From Pisolithus tinctorius (taxonomy: Eukaryota; Basidiomycota; Agaricomycetes; Boletales; Pisolithaceae): a stretch of DNA of 64,000 nt. The notes beneath the pieces were generated by a model, which was not told the DNA's origin, did not search any database, and worked only from the letters and a program-made list of their open reading frames with translations. This document shows positions 32,801 to 45,160 of the stretch, in pieces. The stretch covers positions 3,472,001 through 3,536,000 of the forward strand of contig JANFAH010000002.1 of the NCBI GenBank assembly GCA_024663395.1. Reading direction: 5' to 3'. Each line of letters starts with the position of its first letter. Position 1 is the first letter of the stretch. The translations under genes were made by a program, and so were the position numbers.

Positions 32801-34069
32801 ATAAAACATCTGTCTACCTTTTCTTTTCTCTTCTTTTTCCTTGTACTTGCCTTCTCTTACTATACCAGGACAGTTGATGTGTTAAAAAATATATGTACAC
32901 AGTATTTACATTTTACATCAGCATTCAGCTCAGGTTGGTGTACTCACTTGGAGTCCCCCTTGCTCATCCAGAGCTCTCGCTCTTCCCCACTCTCCAAATT
33001 GGACCACCACCCCTTCATGTGCACATCTTTGGGCCAGTCCATGATCCCCTTGTCTAACTCCATCCCCACTCCCTTGCAATGGGGTCAAAGGCTGAAGGCT
33101 GAGTGCCAGGTGCAACAACCCTTGGTCTTAGCTTGTGTGCTAGACCCTTGTGCAAGCCAGGTTGAAGTCAGAGAGAGCTGAGGGGGGTCAGGAGTGAAAG
33201 CCAAGGGTTGACTTGGGCCTAAGCTGGGAACTTGGGGTGAACTAGGTTGATATTCAGACTGAGGAGCTAAGTACAATCTACATAGGGCATATATACCAAA
33301 GACTGGCAACCCGAAGGCTGAGGTTACTGGTGAGGGACTAAATAGCTGTGCAAGGAACTAACTGAAAGTTAGACGAGGAGGCAGGCATCGGAGAGCCGAA
33401 GACAGACACTGCCTCGGCATAAGTGAGGGCAGTACAAAAGCTAACTAGAAAAGTATAGTAAGGAACAGAGTTTGTTTCAGTGTTTGGCATTGACTCAGCA
33501 TTCTGAACCTAAGACCAAACTATGGGTTTCTCGGTATATGACACATACTGAAAAAATCCATACTTGAAGTCTAGATCCTTTTCTACACATTTGCTCAGGT
33601 TTGAAGTCAGAGCAAACATCTAATCATTGTGTAAACAATAAGTATGGTTGAATAGCAGATGTTGTCCAAGATAGGAAGTTATGTCAACATGTGCAGTGTG
33701 GCCTGAAACTTTAAGTTTTGTCCTAATTTGCATAACTGACAATACACAAAGTACTGCCAAAATTCCAGTAACAGATTTTACTTCAAGTCTAGAATTAGTT
33801 CCTACATGTGCTTGCACTTGAAGTTTCGCCACTGTCTATACTGATCACCTGACAGTCACCTGTTTGTCACCCAATGATCGCCCTGTCATCACACAACAGT
33901 TGCCCAGCATGATCATCCTATAATTATTGTAGCTATTGTTACATGGTCATCATATTTCCCTAAGTAGATCCTACAAATTTTTTTCCATGATGCCTTGACA
34001 TTTGTCAGTCCTATCATTGCAAGAATTCAACAGTCAAATCAGAGTGGCATGAGACAGAGCTTCACTCAC
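32801..34069. other. Unassigned; possible LTR near 33100-33480
   Basis: No protein domain. From about 33240 to 33300 the layout (TTGATATTCAGACTGAGG, then a TATATA run) recalls minus-strand LTR2-type sequence, but I could not fix ends or flanks. CpG is locally higher near 33370-33420. 33500-34069 shows nothing recognisable. Confidence 0.3.
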
Positions 34070-37000
34070 TCAACTCAATGTAAGAATGACAACACGGTCA
34101 TCAGATATTGGCCACCATGCACAGTGACTCATAACCCATGATACCTCAACTTTCTCCAGTGTTGTGGAAAGCATGCAGCTGTAGGTCTTTTCTGGGAAAT
34201 GTGGGTAGCATGCAAAGGGGTCATTTGTGCCTTTGTTCAAAACCAGGGGACACTGCTGACAGACAGCAAATGTGGACTGTCCATCCTGTTTGTATATGTA
34301 TTTGATGCTCACAGGAACTGGAGGCAAAGATTGGTTGCCTGACAGGTGAATCAGAGCAAGTACCACAGGAACCAGAAGTGAGATCCATCACCTGATAGGG
34401 AAACATAATCAGAGAGTTTCCTACATGAGTGGCAATGCAGCTATAGACCACTCCGCCATATCTGATATGGGCCTGCAGCATCACATCCTGTTTATGAATC
34501 AAGTTGTACAGGTCTGGAGGGGTAGTGGTTGACTTCCTCATCCAGGAACAATCAGAGTTGTATTCATTGTCATTGCCATAAGCATGATCTAAGAGGACCT
34601 TGCATTCTTGGACTGCATTGGGACAGTCTGGGTGGGAGAGCCAGCTGTGGAGGCATGCACCCCTGAGATAGGAACATAGCATTGTTGCCTCCAATTCACC
34701 TGTATGAAATGAGAATAATGTCTTCCCAAGATTGACATTGTTTGACTCACCAGATTTGTGGTTGGTGGGGAGACGCTGGAGAACACTGATTAAGCACTTG
34801 AAAGGAAAGGTCCACCATGAATGGATGGGTCCAAAAAGGATAAGGTAGTCATATATATGAAAGGCAGCATGATGATTTGGATGCAAGTTGAGTGTCAGAT
34901 GTACTTGTTTCAGGTTCCTGACATAACATGCAATGTATGAACAGTATGCATTAGCCTTTTGAGTACTCATTATCTGGGAGCATGCAATGTTGACCAGGGA
35001 AATGAGGTCCATAGTATGATCCAGAATAAACTTGTTGCCTGGCTTCAGTTCATCAACATCAGGTGCTCCCCACAAGCTGATGAGGGCAAGAGGGATATGA
35101 ACAGTAATGAGTGTCTGCCACTCATCTACTTTAATTGTTCCAGCAGATGGATGGCCAAAGTTAGCTGGCACTGAACTGAACCATGATGGCAGTACTGTGT
35201 TCTGTATAACATCATGGATGCAACCTAAGATCTTTGTTGTGTCATAGCAATCTCATACATGCTTTTGCACACTGGAAAACAATGGCATCATTTGGCACTA
35301 AGAAGACTATAAACAATTGCAATCTTTGTGGAAGAAAGATGACACCTCACCCATTCAACTAAAGCTTTGGCATAAGCAATCTTATACACTCTGCTGGTCT
35401 TCAATGGTGCACAGCCCAGACTCTGACAGACAAATTTGAGCATGTTGAAGTTTTTGTGGTAGAGTGATTCTTGAAGAGTTGTGAATGCTGAAGCCAGAGG
35501 TGTGTCTTGTGAAGATATTGGAGAAACAAGCAGTGTATGAATTGCAGATACTTGAATGATTTCCTTCTGAGTTAGCAAGGTAGTGGTTGGGTCAGCTTGG
35601 ATGAAGTTGTGGTGGAAGGCAGGGAATTTTGAGGTTGTTGTCACTGAATCTTCTGTAGATAACCCCAATAGAGTGCATACATTGTGTTGGACCAGCCCCT
35701 CCAGAATGCAATGCATTGAATTGATGACAAGTTGACATGTGGGATCCCAGTAAGGAAGATGCCAAAGTTCTGAGTAGCATATACCATGATCTATGAAGAG
35801 TTGCTCTCAGTCTGCAGATGAGACTGCATCCTGCCATTGCTCAGCATGAAAATGAAGTTTATCTCAATCCTGGGGAGCCCAATGCTCATGGTCAACTCTA
35901 CCATAGTTATTCTTATAATAGCAATCACACACACTGCAGAAGAAGTGGCTGCCAACACCAGCAAGTGCTGCCAGATGACGAGCAGCAGGAAGATCACACA
36001 TGACAAGTGCAATGGCACTGTGAGTGACCTGACCATTGGGGAATTTAGCTGTTTTTGAGAAGTGGATGCCACATTCTGAAGCAATGAGCAAGTCATCAAT
36101 CAAGGGACATATGTAATGATTAAGTTTTTCTAGGGATGGTTGTTTCAGGCCAGGAATAATACCTGCTGAACATGAGTGTTCATTCTCTGGACAGTCCTGT
36201 GAGTGAGAATGTACCAGCTAAATATAGGTTTTCTGGCTTGTAGCAGATGTCCAGCAGTAAATTAAGGCAAGCCATGGATATGATTCCTGAAGATATGGTC
36301 ACCCCATGCTGACACATCCCCTCTGGGTTGAAGAAATTGACATGTAGCGCAAAAGCATAGCAGCCTTCATCTTCCCTGTCAATGAAGAGTTTACCTGGTT
36401 GGGGACCTGTAAACTGGCAGAGGAACTCAGCTTCAAAGGGATTCATGACAAAGTGAGGTGGTGACAAGTGGAGTGACTTTGCGAGGTCATTGCAAGCTGT
36501 GTCCATCATAATTTTGATGTTGTGAAGGGAAAGGAGGCCAGTGAGGTAGTCTTTGAAGTCATGGTACAGAAAAACTTTCTTGGGATGAAACTGACCATCA
36601 GAATGTTCATCCAGCAGTGGTTCACCATAGACAGTCTCAGGTGTAGGACGATTGGTACAGTGGGGGGGGGGGGTAACTTGTGATCTTGGAGTCATTTGCA
36701 TATGTTGGTGCATATGTACAATAACAACTGCAGATAGCATAAGGAATGGTGTTACCCATAAGCTTGAATTTGCCAAGGGCACTGGCAATAGACGATGGGA
36801 TTTGTGCAAGGATGTTTTCATGAGAGACACTAAGCTGTCCACTTGTATCCTTGAAGGTGAGGAACAGTAGAAGTGAAAGGGCATTCATGATAAAGTTGCC
36901 TGCCTGAGTACCAACATCCATAACTATACTGCAGATGATGCCAATGACCAGTGTGACTTGTGCAATAGTGTCCATATGATTGATGGGAGAGCAATATTGG

Positions 37001-38598
37001 TCACCTGCCAGAAGTATCACCTTGACTTCAGAGCTAGGGCTAGGGCTAGAATCACTACACACTGGCCATGAAAGGTACAGGCTGAAAGTCTTCAGGGGAT
37101 GGTGTCACAGGCCTACTTTTGAGTATGGATTCTAGCTCATCCATAGTTTCAATGACCACTCTCTTGCACACAACTATGCAATTGGCACAGCACTTTATGT
37201 CATTGGTTGCCTGTGTCATGACTGTGCATTCATTCTAAGTCCTTACTCACTCTGCACCCTTTTCCGCTGGTCATTCACTTGCTCCACACCAACTCTGCCC
37301 ACCTTCTGCTGTTTACAAACCATCTCCACTCTGACTGCTGTCGGACTTGTACTGCTCTCCTACTGGACTGTGCAGACCATTCTCCTCAGGGATCATGTGA
37401 CTATCCTTCAGACTTCTCCCTGACAGCATGTGATCAGGTACTCTGCAGCACATGCACTGCATGGTCCAGCACCTGGACTGTTTCCTTTCTGAGATGTTCT
37501 ATGTTACCCATTTGTATGTCCTCCATCTACCCTTCATTTGTTGTCTAGGAAGTTTTACTTGAAATTTTACGAGTCTCTGTATGTCAGTTCCAATTCTGAT
37601 TACTGTACCTCCATAGCAGTATAAAAGCATGTATTGTACTCTGCTGTTCTTCAGTATGAATATCAACTTAGTTCCTACTCCCTCTGTCTCTGTCTTCTGC
37701 CTGTCAGAGTTACCTCTGACTTTCCATCTATTCTCTCCCTCTGAAATACAAGGGCTGAGATCATGCAGGGGGGTAGCACATGAGCTAAACCCAATGCCCT
37801 CACTCTGCTCCACCTCTGTCTTGGCAGACTTTGTTCCTGCCAACACTCTGCCAGTTGGAGTTCAGTTCTTTCCTGTCAGACTTGCTTCTGAACCTCTCTC
37901 CAGACCTTATCTAGCATCAGAGTTGGTCAGAGTAGGCCTGGACTTGACAGCCTGGCAGAGCAGACTAAGTTCTCTGCTGATGGTAGTAAAACTTTGTCCA
38001 TCCAGCAGAAGGTGGGAACATCTTTGTATTTGGGAGTCAATATTTGATAAAACCTTCATAGCCTTGCTAGTTTGCTGATGAACATTCCTGATCTGAGGAC
38101 AGGTATCATGTGGAATGGCTTGGCAGTCAATATTGGTGGCTGAGCACTTGTGGGGGTGCAGGAGAAGCTCAATGTATTCATGAGATGGTGGAGAGATTGG
38201 GTGATATTGGAAGTGATAGAAATAGGGTTTCGCAGACCAGCCAGGATGTCAGCAGTGGCTCCCATCTGCTGGAATTCCTCACAGGAGTTCCACATTTTAG
38301 AAGCACAGGACATGGAGTTTGGACCATTGTCAGTGATGGTAAGAGCCACTAAATGGCTAGCTAGGGCATCTGAAGGAGAGGCTAATTCTGATGATTCAAG
38401 TACATGTTCTGGAAGAGTTCTATCTAGAGCATGAGGTAGTGTTTGGTGGGTATGGGGGTATGCTTGAGGGGATTCACTTCACTGTTTTATGTGTTTCAGA
38501 TGCAGCAACAAACAATGGGAGTCCATGAGAACACCCCTGCCATTTTCCCTGATGCATTCTTTGCAGATGCACCACTTCAGGACAGGTGAGGCAGGCAT
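34070..38598 (-). pseudogene. Plavaka/Tnp2-type CACTA transposase
   Basis: From a probable start ATG at 38598: MPASPVLKWCICKECIRENG, a low-conservation part to about 38000, a solo LTR (37214-37949), then a weakly conserved stretch and CYAFALHVNFFNPEGMCQHG, the DICYKPENLYLAGTF block, SKTAKFPNGQVTHSAIALVM, CDLPAARHLAALAG and a Cys pair FFCSVCDCYY (35870-36000). The C-terminal part has MHCILEGLVQHNV and FGHPSAGTIKVDEWQTLITV, then NHHAAFHIYDYLILFGPIHS and FKCLISVLQRLPTNHKSGE (34750-35170). This order is that of the Tnp2-family transposases of fungal CACTA elements. Stops and shifts occur throughout. Introns are likely but I could not place them. CACTA terminal repeats were not found. Confidence 0.85.
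37214..37949 (+). mobile_element. Solo LTR1 with GCCTG duplication in the transposase gene
   Basis: 736 bp, TGTCATGACTG...GACTTGACA, flanked by GCCTG at 37209-37213 and 37950-37954. TATAAAAG at 37620-37627. Confidence 0.95.
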
Positions 38599-38599
38599 A

Positions 38600-39545
38600 A
38601 AAGCAACCTGTAATTGTATTAGTACAACATTCACATATGCCACTATGTAGTCATACCTAGAACAATAGACAGTGAGCTCACAAATGAAGCAGTAGAGGAA
38701 TATCTGTGTCACAGCACAAGAATGAGGATGGGCAATGGCCAAGTAGCAAACAAGACTGGGCAGGCTGCAGTTGCTTTTATCTCCTAGAATGGGAAGAAGA
38801 ACAAGATGAATTGCCATTGACCAGTACATACTTGCGATGAAACACTGACCCTGCCAGGTGCTGTTCATCCTCTGCTACAATTCATACATCATGAAAAACA
38901 AGATCCTATATAAGAAAATTTGTCAGCATACATGAGTTGAGAACAAGGCCACTGACAGGCTGGCACTATGAAGTAGCAAGGGAGGCATAAGAACAACTGC
39001 CACTGATTGATATGCAACTATAAAATGAATGTAGTCCTACAATGATCTATTGATGAATTGAATATGGTAGATGTTAGACAATATGGATTGGAACCACGTT
39101 TGGATTAATGTTGGACTCACTCATGCATGTCTTGATGACATTGACTTTCTGGCTTCATGACCTTGTCAATTGGTCGTCAAGCTGTTTGGAAACACATTCA
39201 GATTGGAAAACAATAAAAAATTATCACCATGATGGCCACTAAAAAGGTAGCAAGACCTAGATATGCTTAATTAATTAGATTAAACATGTATGTGGAGTTA
39301 GTATGCAACCAACCTGTGTGTGGTGACAGGTATGTGACATCATGGGTTATAGGGACCTGCAGACATAATGGTCTTGGAGTATGTAGTCAGATTGATAACC
39401 AAGTAAGCAGCATACTTTGTGCTTATCTTTATTGAATGCACATCATATTGTTGCTTCCTCAGGCATATGAATTTTATTATATCTTCATCTACACTCATAT
39501 TATTGAAATTCTACAGTACTCATCAGTTTTGTGTTGATGGTCACA
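38600..39545. other. Unassigned AT-rich sequence
   Basis: Upstream of the Plavaka transposase start. No ORF of note and no domain. It may hold the promoter and right terminal repeat of the CACTA element, but I could not identify either. Confidence 0.4.
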
Positions 39546-40743
39546 AAGCCTCAGTGGTCCCTGGAATCCGATGGTCTACTCCACCTTGACAGTTGCATCT
39601 TTGTCCCTGACATTGATGATCTCCACCTTCAAGTGCTTCAGTTCAAGCATGACCATCCTCTAGCAGGCCATTTCAGGCAAAACCACACCCTAGAACTTGT
39701 CTGCAGGGACTATGTATGGCCTAACCTCCACTCTGATGTGAAAGAATATGTCAGGTCCTGCACCACCTGTGGATGGAGCAAAACTCTGTGCCACTGCCCC
39801 TATGGTCTACTGAAGCAACTCCCCATCCCAGAGAGACCTTGGAACTCCATCTCCATGGACTTCATCAAACACCTCCCCAACTCTGATGGCTACCCTGCCA
39901 TCCTTGTGGTAGTGGACTGCCTCTCAAAGCAAGCAGTGTTCATCCCCACCCACAACTCCATCACCTCCACTGAACTTGCTAAGCTCTTCCTTACTCATGT
40001 CTTCTCCAAGCATGGAGTACCAGCTAATGTCACCTCTGACAGAGGTCCTGAGTTTGCCTCACACTTCTTCCACTCTCTAGGAAAGGCCCTTGATATGTGT
40101 CTTCACTTCACTTTGGGTTACCACCCAGAAGGTGATGGCCAGACCGAGTGAATGAACCAGACCCTTGAGCAGTACCTTCATGTCTACTGTAACTACCAAC
40201 AAGACAACTGGGCTGAGCTGTCACCTCTAGTGGAGTTTGCTTTCAACAACACACCAAGTGTGACAACTGGAGTTTCTCCCTTCTTTGCTAACAAGGGATA
40301 TCATCCAAACCTGTCTGTGGTCCCTGACCAAGACTTCACCTCTCTGAGGGCTCACAACTATGTCATCAAGCTCTCTGCCCTCCATGACTTCCTCCACTCT
40401 GAAATGTCTGCCACTCAGCAGTGCTACCAGGGTCCAGCAGATGCCAAACACATACCTCCACCTGAGTTCAAGGTCAGAGAACAGGCCTACATCAAAGCCA
40501 AGTACTTCTGCTCCACTCATCCTTCAGAAAAACTCTCCAAAAAGTACTTAGGTCCATTCACCATCTTGGCCAGGCCAGGTATGCACTCTGTCACCCTTAA
40601 GCTCCCTGACTCTATGTGCTTGGTACATCTGGTCTTCCATGTCTCACAACTGGAAGCTGCTGCAGCTAACCCTTTCCCAAACTGACAACAACCTCTGCCT
40701 CCACCAGTGGATGTCAATGGTGACCTTGAGTATGAAGTGTCAG
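39546..40743 (+). pseudogene. G1 integrase fragment
   Basis: Begins abruptly inside the pre-integrase linker (KPQWSLESDGLLHLD). The zinc finger (HDHPLAGHF, CTTCGWSK), the core (SMDFIKHLPNS, VTSDRGPEFASHFF, GYHPEGDGQTE) and the C-terminal region to EYEVS follow. The integrase frame is interrupted by a single TGA after GQTE, where the sister copies have Gln-Thr. The chromodomain is cut at EYEVS by LTR1 at 40744. Very close to the copy at 62.8-63.8 kb. Confidence 0.9.
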
Positions 40744-41477
40744 TGTCATGACTGTGCATTCATCTTGCATCCTCACTAACTCCACACCCTTTTCTGCTGG
40801 TCATTTGCTCACTCTGCACCAACTCTGCCCACCTTCTATTGTTTACAAACCATCTCTGCTCCAACTGCTGTCAGACCTGTACTGCTCTTCAACTGGACCA
40901 TGTGGACTGCTCTCTGAGGAGTCATGTGACTACCCTTCAGACTTCTCCCTGACAGTGCGCAGTCAGGTACTCTGCAGTGCATGCACCACATGGTCCAGTG
41001 CCTGGACTGTTTCCTTTTTGGGATGTTCAGTGTTACCTGTTTGTATGTCCTCTGTCTACCCTTCATTTGTCATCTAGGAAGTTTTACTTGAAAATTTATG
41101 GGTCTCCATATGTCAGTTCTGATTCCAGTTACTGTACCTCTGTAGTGGTATAAAAGCATGTATTGTACTCTGCTGTTCTTCAGTATGAATATCAACTTAG
41201 TTCCTACTCCCTCTGTCTCTGTCTTCTGCCTGTTGGAGTTACCTCCAACATTCCATCTGTACTCTCCCTCTGAAATATGAGGGCTGAGATCATGCAAGGG
41301 GGTAGTGCATGAGCTAAACCCAATGCCCTCACTCCACTCTGCCTTTGTCTCAGTAGACTTTGTTCCTGCCAACACTCTGCCAGTCGGAGTTCAGTTCCTT
41401 CTGTTGGACTTGCTTCCAAACCTCTCCCCAGACCTTGTCTAGCATCAGAGTTAGTTGGAGTAGGCCCAGACTTGACA
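40744..41477 (+). repeat. LTR1 copy
   Basis: 734 bp, full length. It sits directly on a cut chromodomain, with no polypurine tract before it and no matching flanks (GTCAG/ATCTC), so it marks a recombination junction. Confidence 0.88.
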
Positions 41478-41617
41478 ATCTCATATTATCCTCTGACCCC
41501 CAACTGGACTTTGGACCAGCCTTGGACCAGTGAAGACCCAGACTTAACAAGGTGGGACAAGACTGGTTGAGACTGAGGTAGAACTGGTCTAGAGTAGTCC
41601 AGGCATGGTCATGACAG
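41478..41617. repeat. LTR2b scraps, rearranged
   Basis: 41480-41548 is the reverse of the LTR2b start at 17201; 41551-41615 matches its end at 17700-17775. The two ends are joined without the middle. Confidence 0.65.
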
Positions 41618-44230
41618 CATGTGTCTTTACATTCCATTTTGATGGTGAAAATTTTAATCAAGGTAGTTACATCATCCACATATGCACAGGCTTTGAAAGC
41701 TACAGACCAACTTTGATGAGAATCTAAAAGATCACAAGGTCATCTCCATGGCTTAAGAAGGGTGAGCATACCTTTGCAATATTCTTCACATTGATCTTCT
41801 GAACTATCAGGATGGGGGATACCATCACCTATCAAAACAGGGACTACCACATGATTTTGAAGGCAGAGATCATGAGTGAGATATTGTGGATGCAATCAGA
41901 AAATATTCTATGTTGACATTGAGTATAAGGATGGCAATCTCATACATGTGTATTCACATCATCAACCTGCTGTCTGGATTGTTCCACTCAATCAGATACT
42001 TGCAGCTCATGAAACCTTTTCAGTTTTGACACTCTTTTAGTTTGTTCAATAAACATCCATAAGCTAAGAATGCTGTCATCCCAAAATCACTTGCAATGAC
42101 TTTCAATGGCACTCTGCAAGGCCTGTAAACTGACATGCACCTTCAAGTCATCCTTTGCGATGTAATCACTAATGTAATAGGTCAGCACTTTGGCAGTGGA
42201 CCTGGAACCTATGTACTTGATATCCATCTTACATTGCAATAAAAGTATGACTACATCCACTTCAGTCAACCCCCCTCAGAGACCTCATCACACCATGTCT
42301 CCCTCACTGGGTGGATGCCATATTTAATACATTGGCTACATTCTCCATGTCTACCTCCACCTATGTACAGGGCTTCAGGGCAGACCATTGGGAATTGAGT
42401 GAACAGGAAGCCAATTACACATTCCAGGTGCATGGGAAAACCCCAAACAGTGGCATTTTTCATTCCTGTTATCACTCATCAACTAGAAGGGTTGATTGGT
42501 TGATTTTCGGACATGGTGTAGATACTCTATAGACCGGCCCACCCACCAAAGTACAGACCAATACGTGGAGAAGTGAATGTGTGGTGACATGATTAATGTT
42601 GTAGCACAGCCACAATATGGGGAAGCATGCACTCAGGGGCAGCTTAGTCATGTGCAAGGTTTATAGTGTTGAAAACGAAGTGACTACAGTCACGTGATAT
42701 CACATGACCTGAGGTTTGTGTCACTGCATGACCATTGGGAGCACATGACAGACCTTTGTGGTGAGCTGAGGCACCAGATCACATGATGGCGGTCATGTGA
42801 CAAACCTTTGCAGTGAGCCAAAGCTCTGGATCACATGATGGTGGTCACATGACCAATGTTTGTGGTGAGCCAAAGCTCTGGATCACATGATTGCAGTCAT
42901 GTGACACATCTCTGCCATGACCTGGAGTGCTGGATCATGTGACCCTTGTCACATGAGGGACCTTTCCCCTGACTGAAGGCACCAGACCATGTGACTAATG
43001 TCACATGACCAAGCCCCTGCTGACCCTGTGGTGGGTTCTCATGTGACCCCAGGTTGCGATGCTGATGTCACATGACCACATATCATGTGACCCCCTGTCA
43101 TGTGATCTGTTGTCATGTGACCTTACCACTACCTCTCAACACTACACTTTTTGGAGTCAGTGGTAGTCAAAAATGTGCACTACAAAAATGCAGCATGGTC
43201 TACACTACACAACACTAATGATGACTGCTACTTGTAATAATACTGCATTAATACCATGGGGAATGACAATGGAGTGATATGGTCATAATGAAAGTTGTAG
43301 CCCCAGATTGTGCAATCATGACAGTATGCTTATCTTATCAGAATTAAATGAGCAAACAAGGTGCTCATCAAAAATGGCTCCATATCAGGATCAAATGTGA
43401 ACCCACAGAATTGCTCAAGAATTGCCTATGATGAAGAGTGTGTGTCATTGCTTCCACCTTCATACTCTCACAGCTTTTAGAAGAATGATTGCCCATAGTG
43501 TATGCCACATTCTCCATAACAAATTGCCCACCTAACTTGTTCCATCCTTCTTCACCATCATTCTCCTCTGCCATAAAAGATGGCAGATGAGTAATCTGTA
43601 TGCCATCCACAGCAGCATGATCATCACATCTGATGAGGAGGCTTTCCAGATTTTGGTGATCAAATCTTACACCTGAAAGTTTGTACCACTGATTCTCAGT
43701 GCAGAACTTTCCCCCACAGAAGACAATGCAAAATTTATCCCTTACTTCATCTGGTGAAGGCAGCAGCACATGTTGCAACCCCTCCACATCCTGAGGTAAG
43801 GTGGCAATGTTACCCCTTAAAAACTTCTGACTGGCTTCATCAGGCATCTGCCCACCTCATATAGTCTTGGACTGATAGTGATGAGTTATCCTCAAAGCTT
43901 GTGCCAAACACACCAATGCTAATTTGAAAGGTGATGTGGACTGAAAAATGACACATATCTTGGTAGGCAACTTGTCCCATGCATAATACTGAAAATTTGC
44001 AAGGGCATCAAGCAGTTGAGAAGGTGATTTTCCAGTCAAGCAGCATTGACATCCACCACACATTTGAACTGGCACTATTTCTGTCAACAACTGCAAACCT
44101 TTCAGTGATAGAATGGCACCATGATAAACTTCAACAGCATAGGTTCATGGTAATACCTTCTGCAGCAAAAAAATCATTTTGAAGAAGCCTTAACATAGAA
44201 TCCATTGGCATGATATCTTGTAACTCACAA
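41618..44230 (-). pseudogene. Helitron-like Rep gene (DUF6570 region and Rep-associated blocks)
   Basis: Read from 44100 downward: CGGCQCCLTGKSPSQLLDA (the Cys pair that opens the DUF6570 region), LRGNIATLPQDVEGLQHVLL near 43770, and a C-terminal DUF6570 part. An inserted block of about 900 bp (42540-43360) with a minisatellite follows. Rep-associated sequence continues near 42470-42080 with CIKYGIHPV, LLLQCKMDIKYIGSRSTAKV and LTYYISDYIAKDDLKVHVSL, then GMLTLLKPWR-type sequence near 41770. The order fits basidiomycete Helitrons, whose Rep nicks DNA for rolling-circle transposition. The helicase half is missing; the left end is cut by LTR scraps at 41617. Stops and shifts abound. Confidence 0.78.
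42690..43120. repeat. 52-bp minisatellite with paired TCACATGA/TCATGTGA palindromes
   Basis: Octamers begin at 42779, 42831, 42883, 42935 and 42987, exactly 52 bp apart, each with a partner 14 bp on (42793, 42845, 42897, 42949, 43001). Looser copies flank the array on both sides, about 18 in all. One copy at 42690 is TCACGTGA, suggesting that the others lost a central CpG. Confidence 0.92.
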
Positions 44231-45160
44231 TCCAAATGTATCTGTGCACAGACCGCACACACACCCTGCTTCAGATGAGACAGATCCATTTGTCATTGCC
44301 CTTCCTTTATAATTTTGACTTTTTCCTCAAAACTCCACCCTGGAGGAAAAGGCCCTTTTGGAGAACTGCAGTTGTTGCTGTCCCCACCACTTTCAAACTG
44401 TTGAAGACCCTCATGCCTCTCCCACTGCTGTCATCAATTACCTTCCCTAACATGCTCAATGTGTTACAATACATACACTTTTCCTTTTCTCTTTTCCCCT
44501 TTCATCTTATCTAATCTCTTGTCTTGTCTTATCTCTTTGGACTCAGCCCAGACTCTGGTCTGGACCTTGCCTCACTGTTACCACATGCCTCCTTTCTAGG
44601 ACATTCTGCTCCACTATGATATCACCATGACATCATTATGATGTCACAAACCTCATGGGTGCCTCACCTCTACTGCATGTATTATAGTATAAGTGCCACT
44701 GCTCAATCCCCAGACTAGCTCCAAGCTAGTTCATTTGGGTCTATGAGATCTAAAGCTGCCTGCTTCTAAGTCACTTCCCTCCTTCTTCTCCTTACTTCTT
44801 CTTTTGGTTCTTGGTGCAAGCCTACAACAAACACTGTTGTTAGGTCTTGTCACACTTGAACTAGCTTCCTACCATTGTACCCTTGCACCATCATCACCAC
44901 TCCTCATTTCTTCTGAGAAGGCTCATTGGTGTACTTGCCAAGTCCCCCAGCCTCTGAACCTGACCCAAACCTCTTTGAGCCCATCATCCCCAAGTGTCAT
45001 TTGCTCACTCCACTTTTCAACCACTCTCTCTACCCTCTACCCCTGCCTCCATCTTATCCCTTCTCTGTCGAGTCCATCTTCCTTTGCTCCCTCCCTGCTG
45101 AACCACAGGGCCCCTGTTACAACCTTTGCCCTTGCCAAATGTTGAAATGCCCCAACTGAT
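44231..45160. other. Unassigned; possible 5' LTR and leader of the next element
   Basis: A stretch from TGTTACCACATG (44577) to CAACAAACA (about 44834), with TATAGTATAAG near 44684, could be an LTR of the gag-pol element that starts at 45161. No second copy is present in the window to confirm it. Confidence 0.35.

Noticed and set aside
33240..33480. Further full LTR2 copy
   Set aside because: Only loose similarity in layout; ends and target duplication could not be found.
36661..36672. Poly-G run as a functional G-quadruplex
   Set aside because: A single run of G in a decaying transposase gene; no four-tract arrangement.
42690..43120. CRISPR array
   Set aside because: Repeats and spacers are the same short palindromes in a fixed 52-bp minisatellite, no cas genes are present, and the window is eukaryotic.
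44236..45159. Small plus-strand proteins before the 45-kb gag
   Set aside because: Pyrimidine-rich frames without domains in a probable LTR/leader; no copy to support coding.
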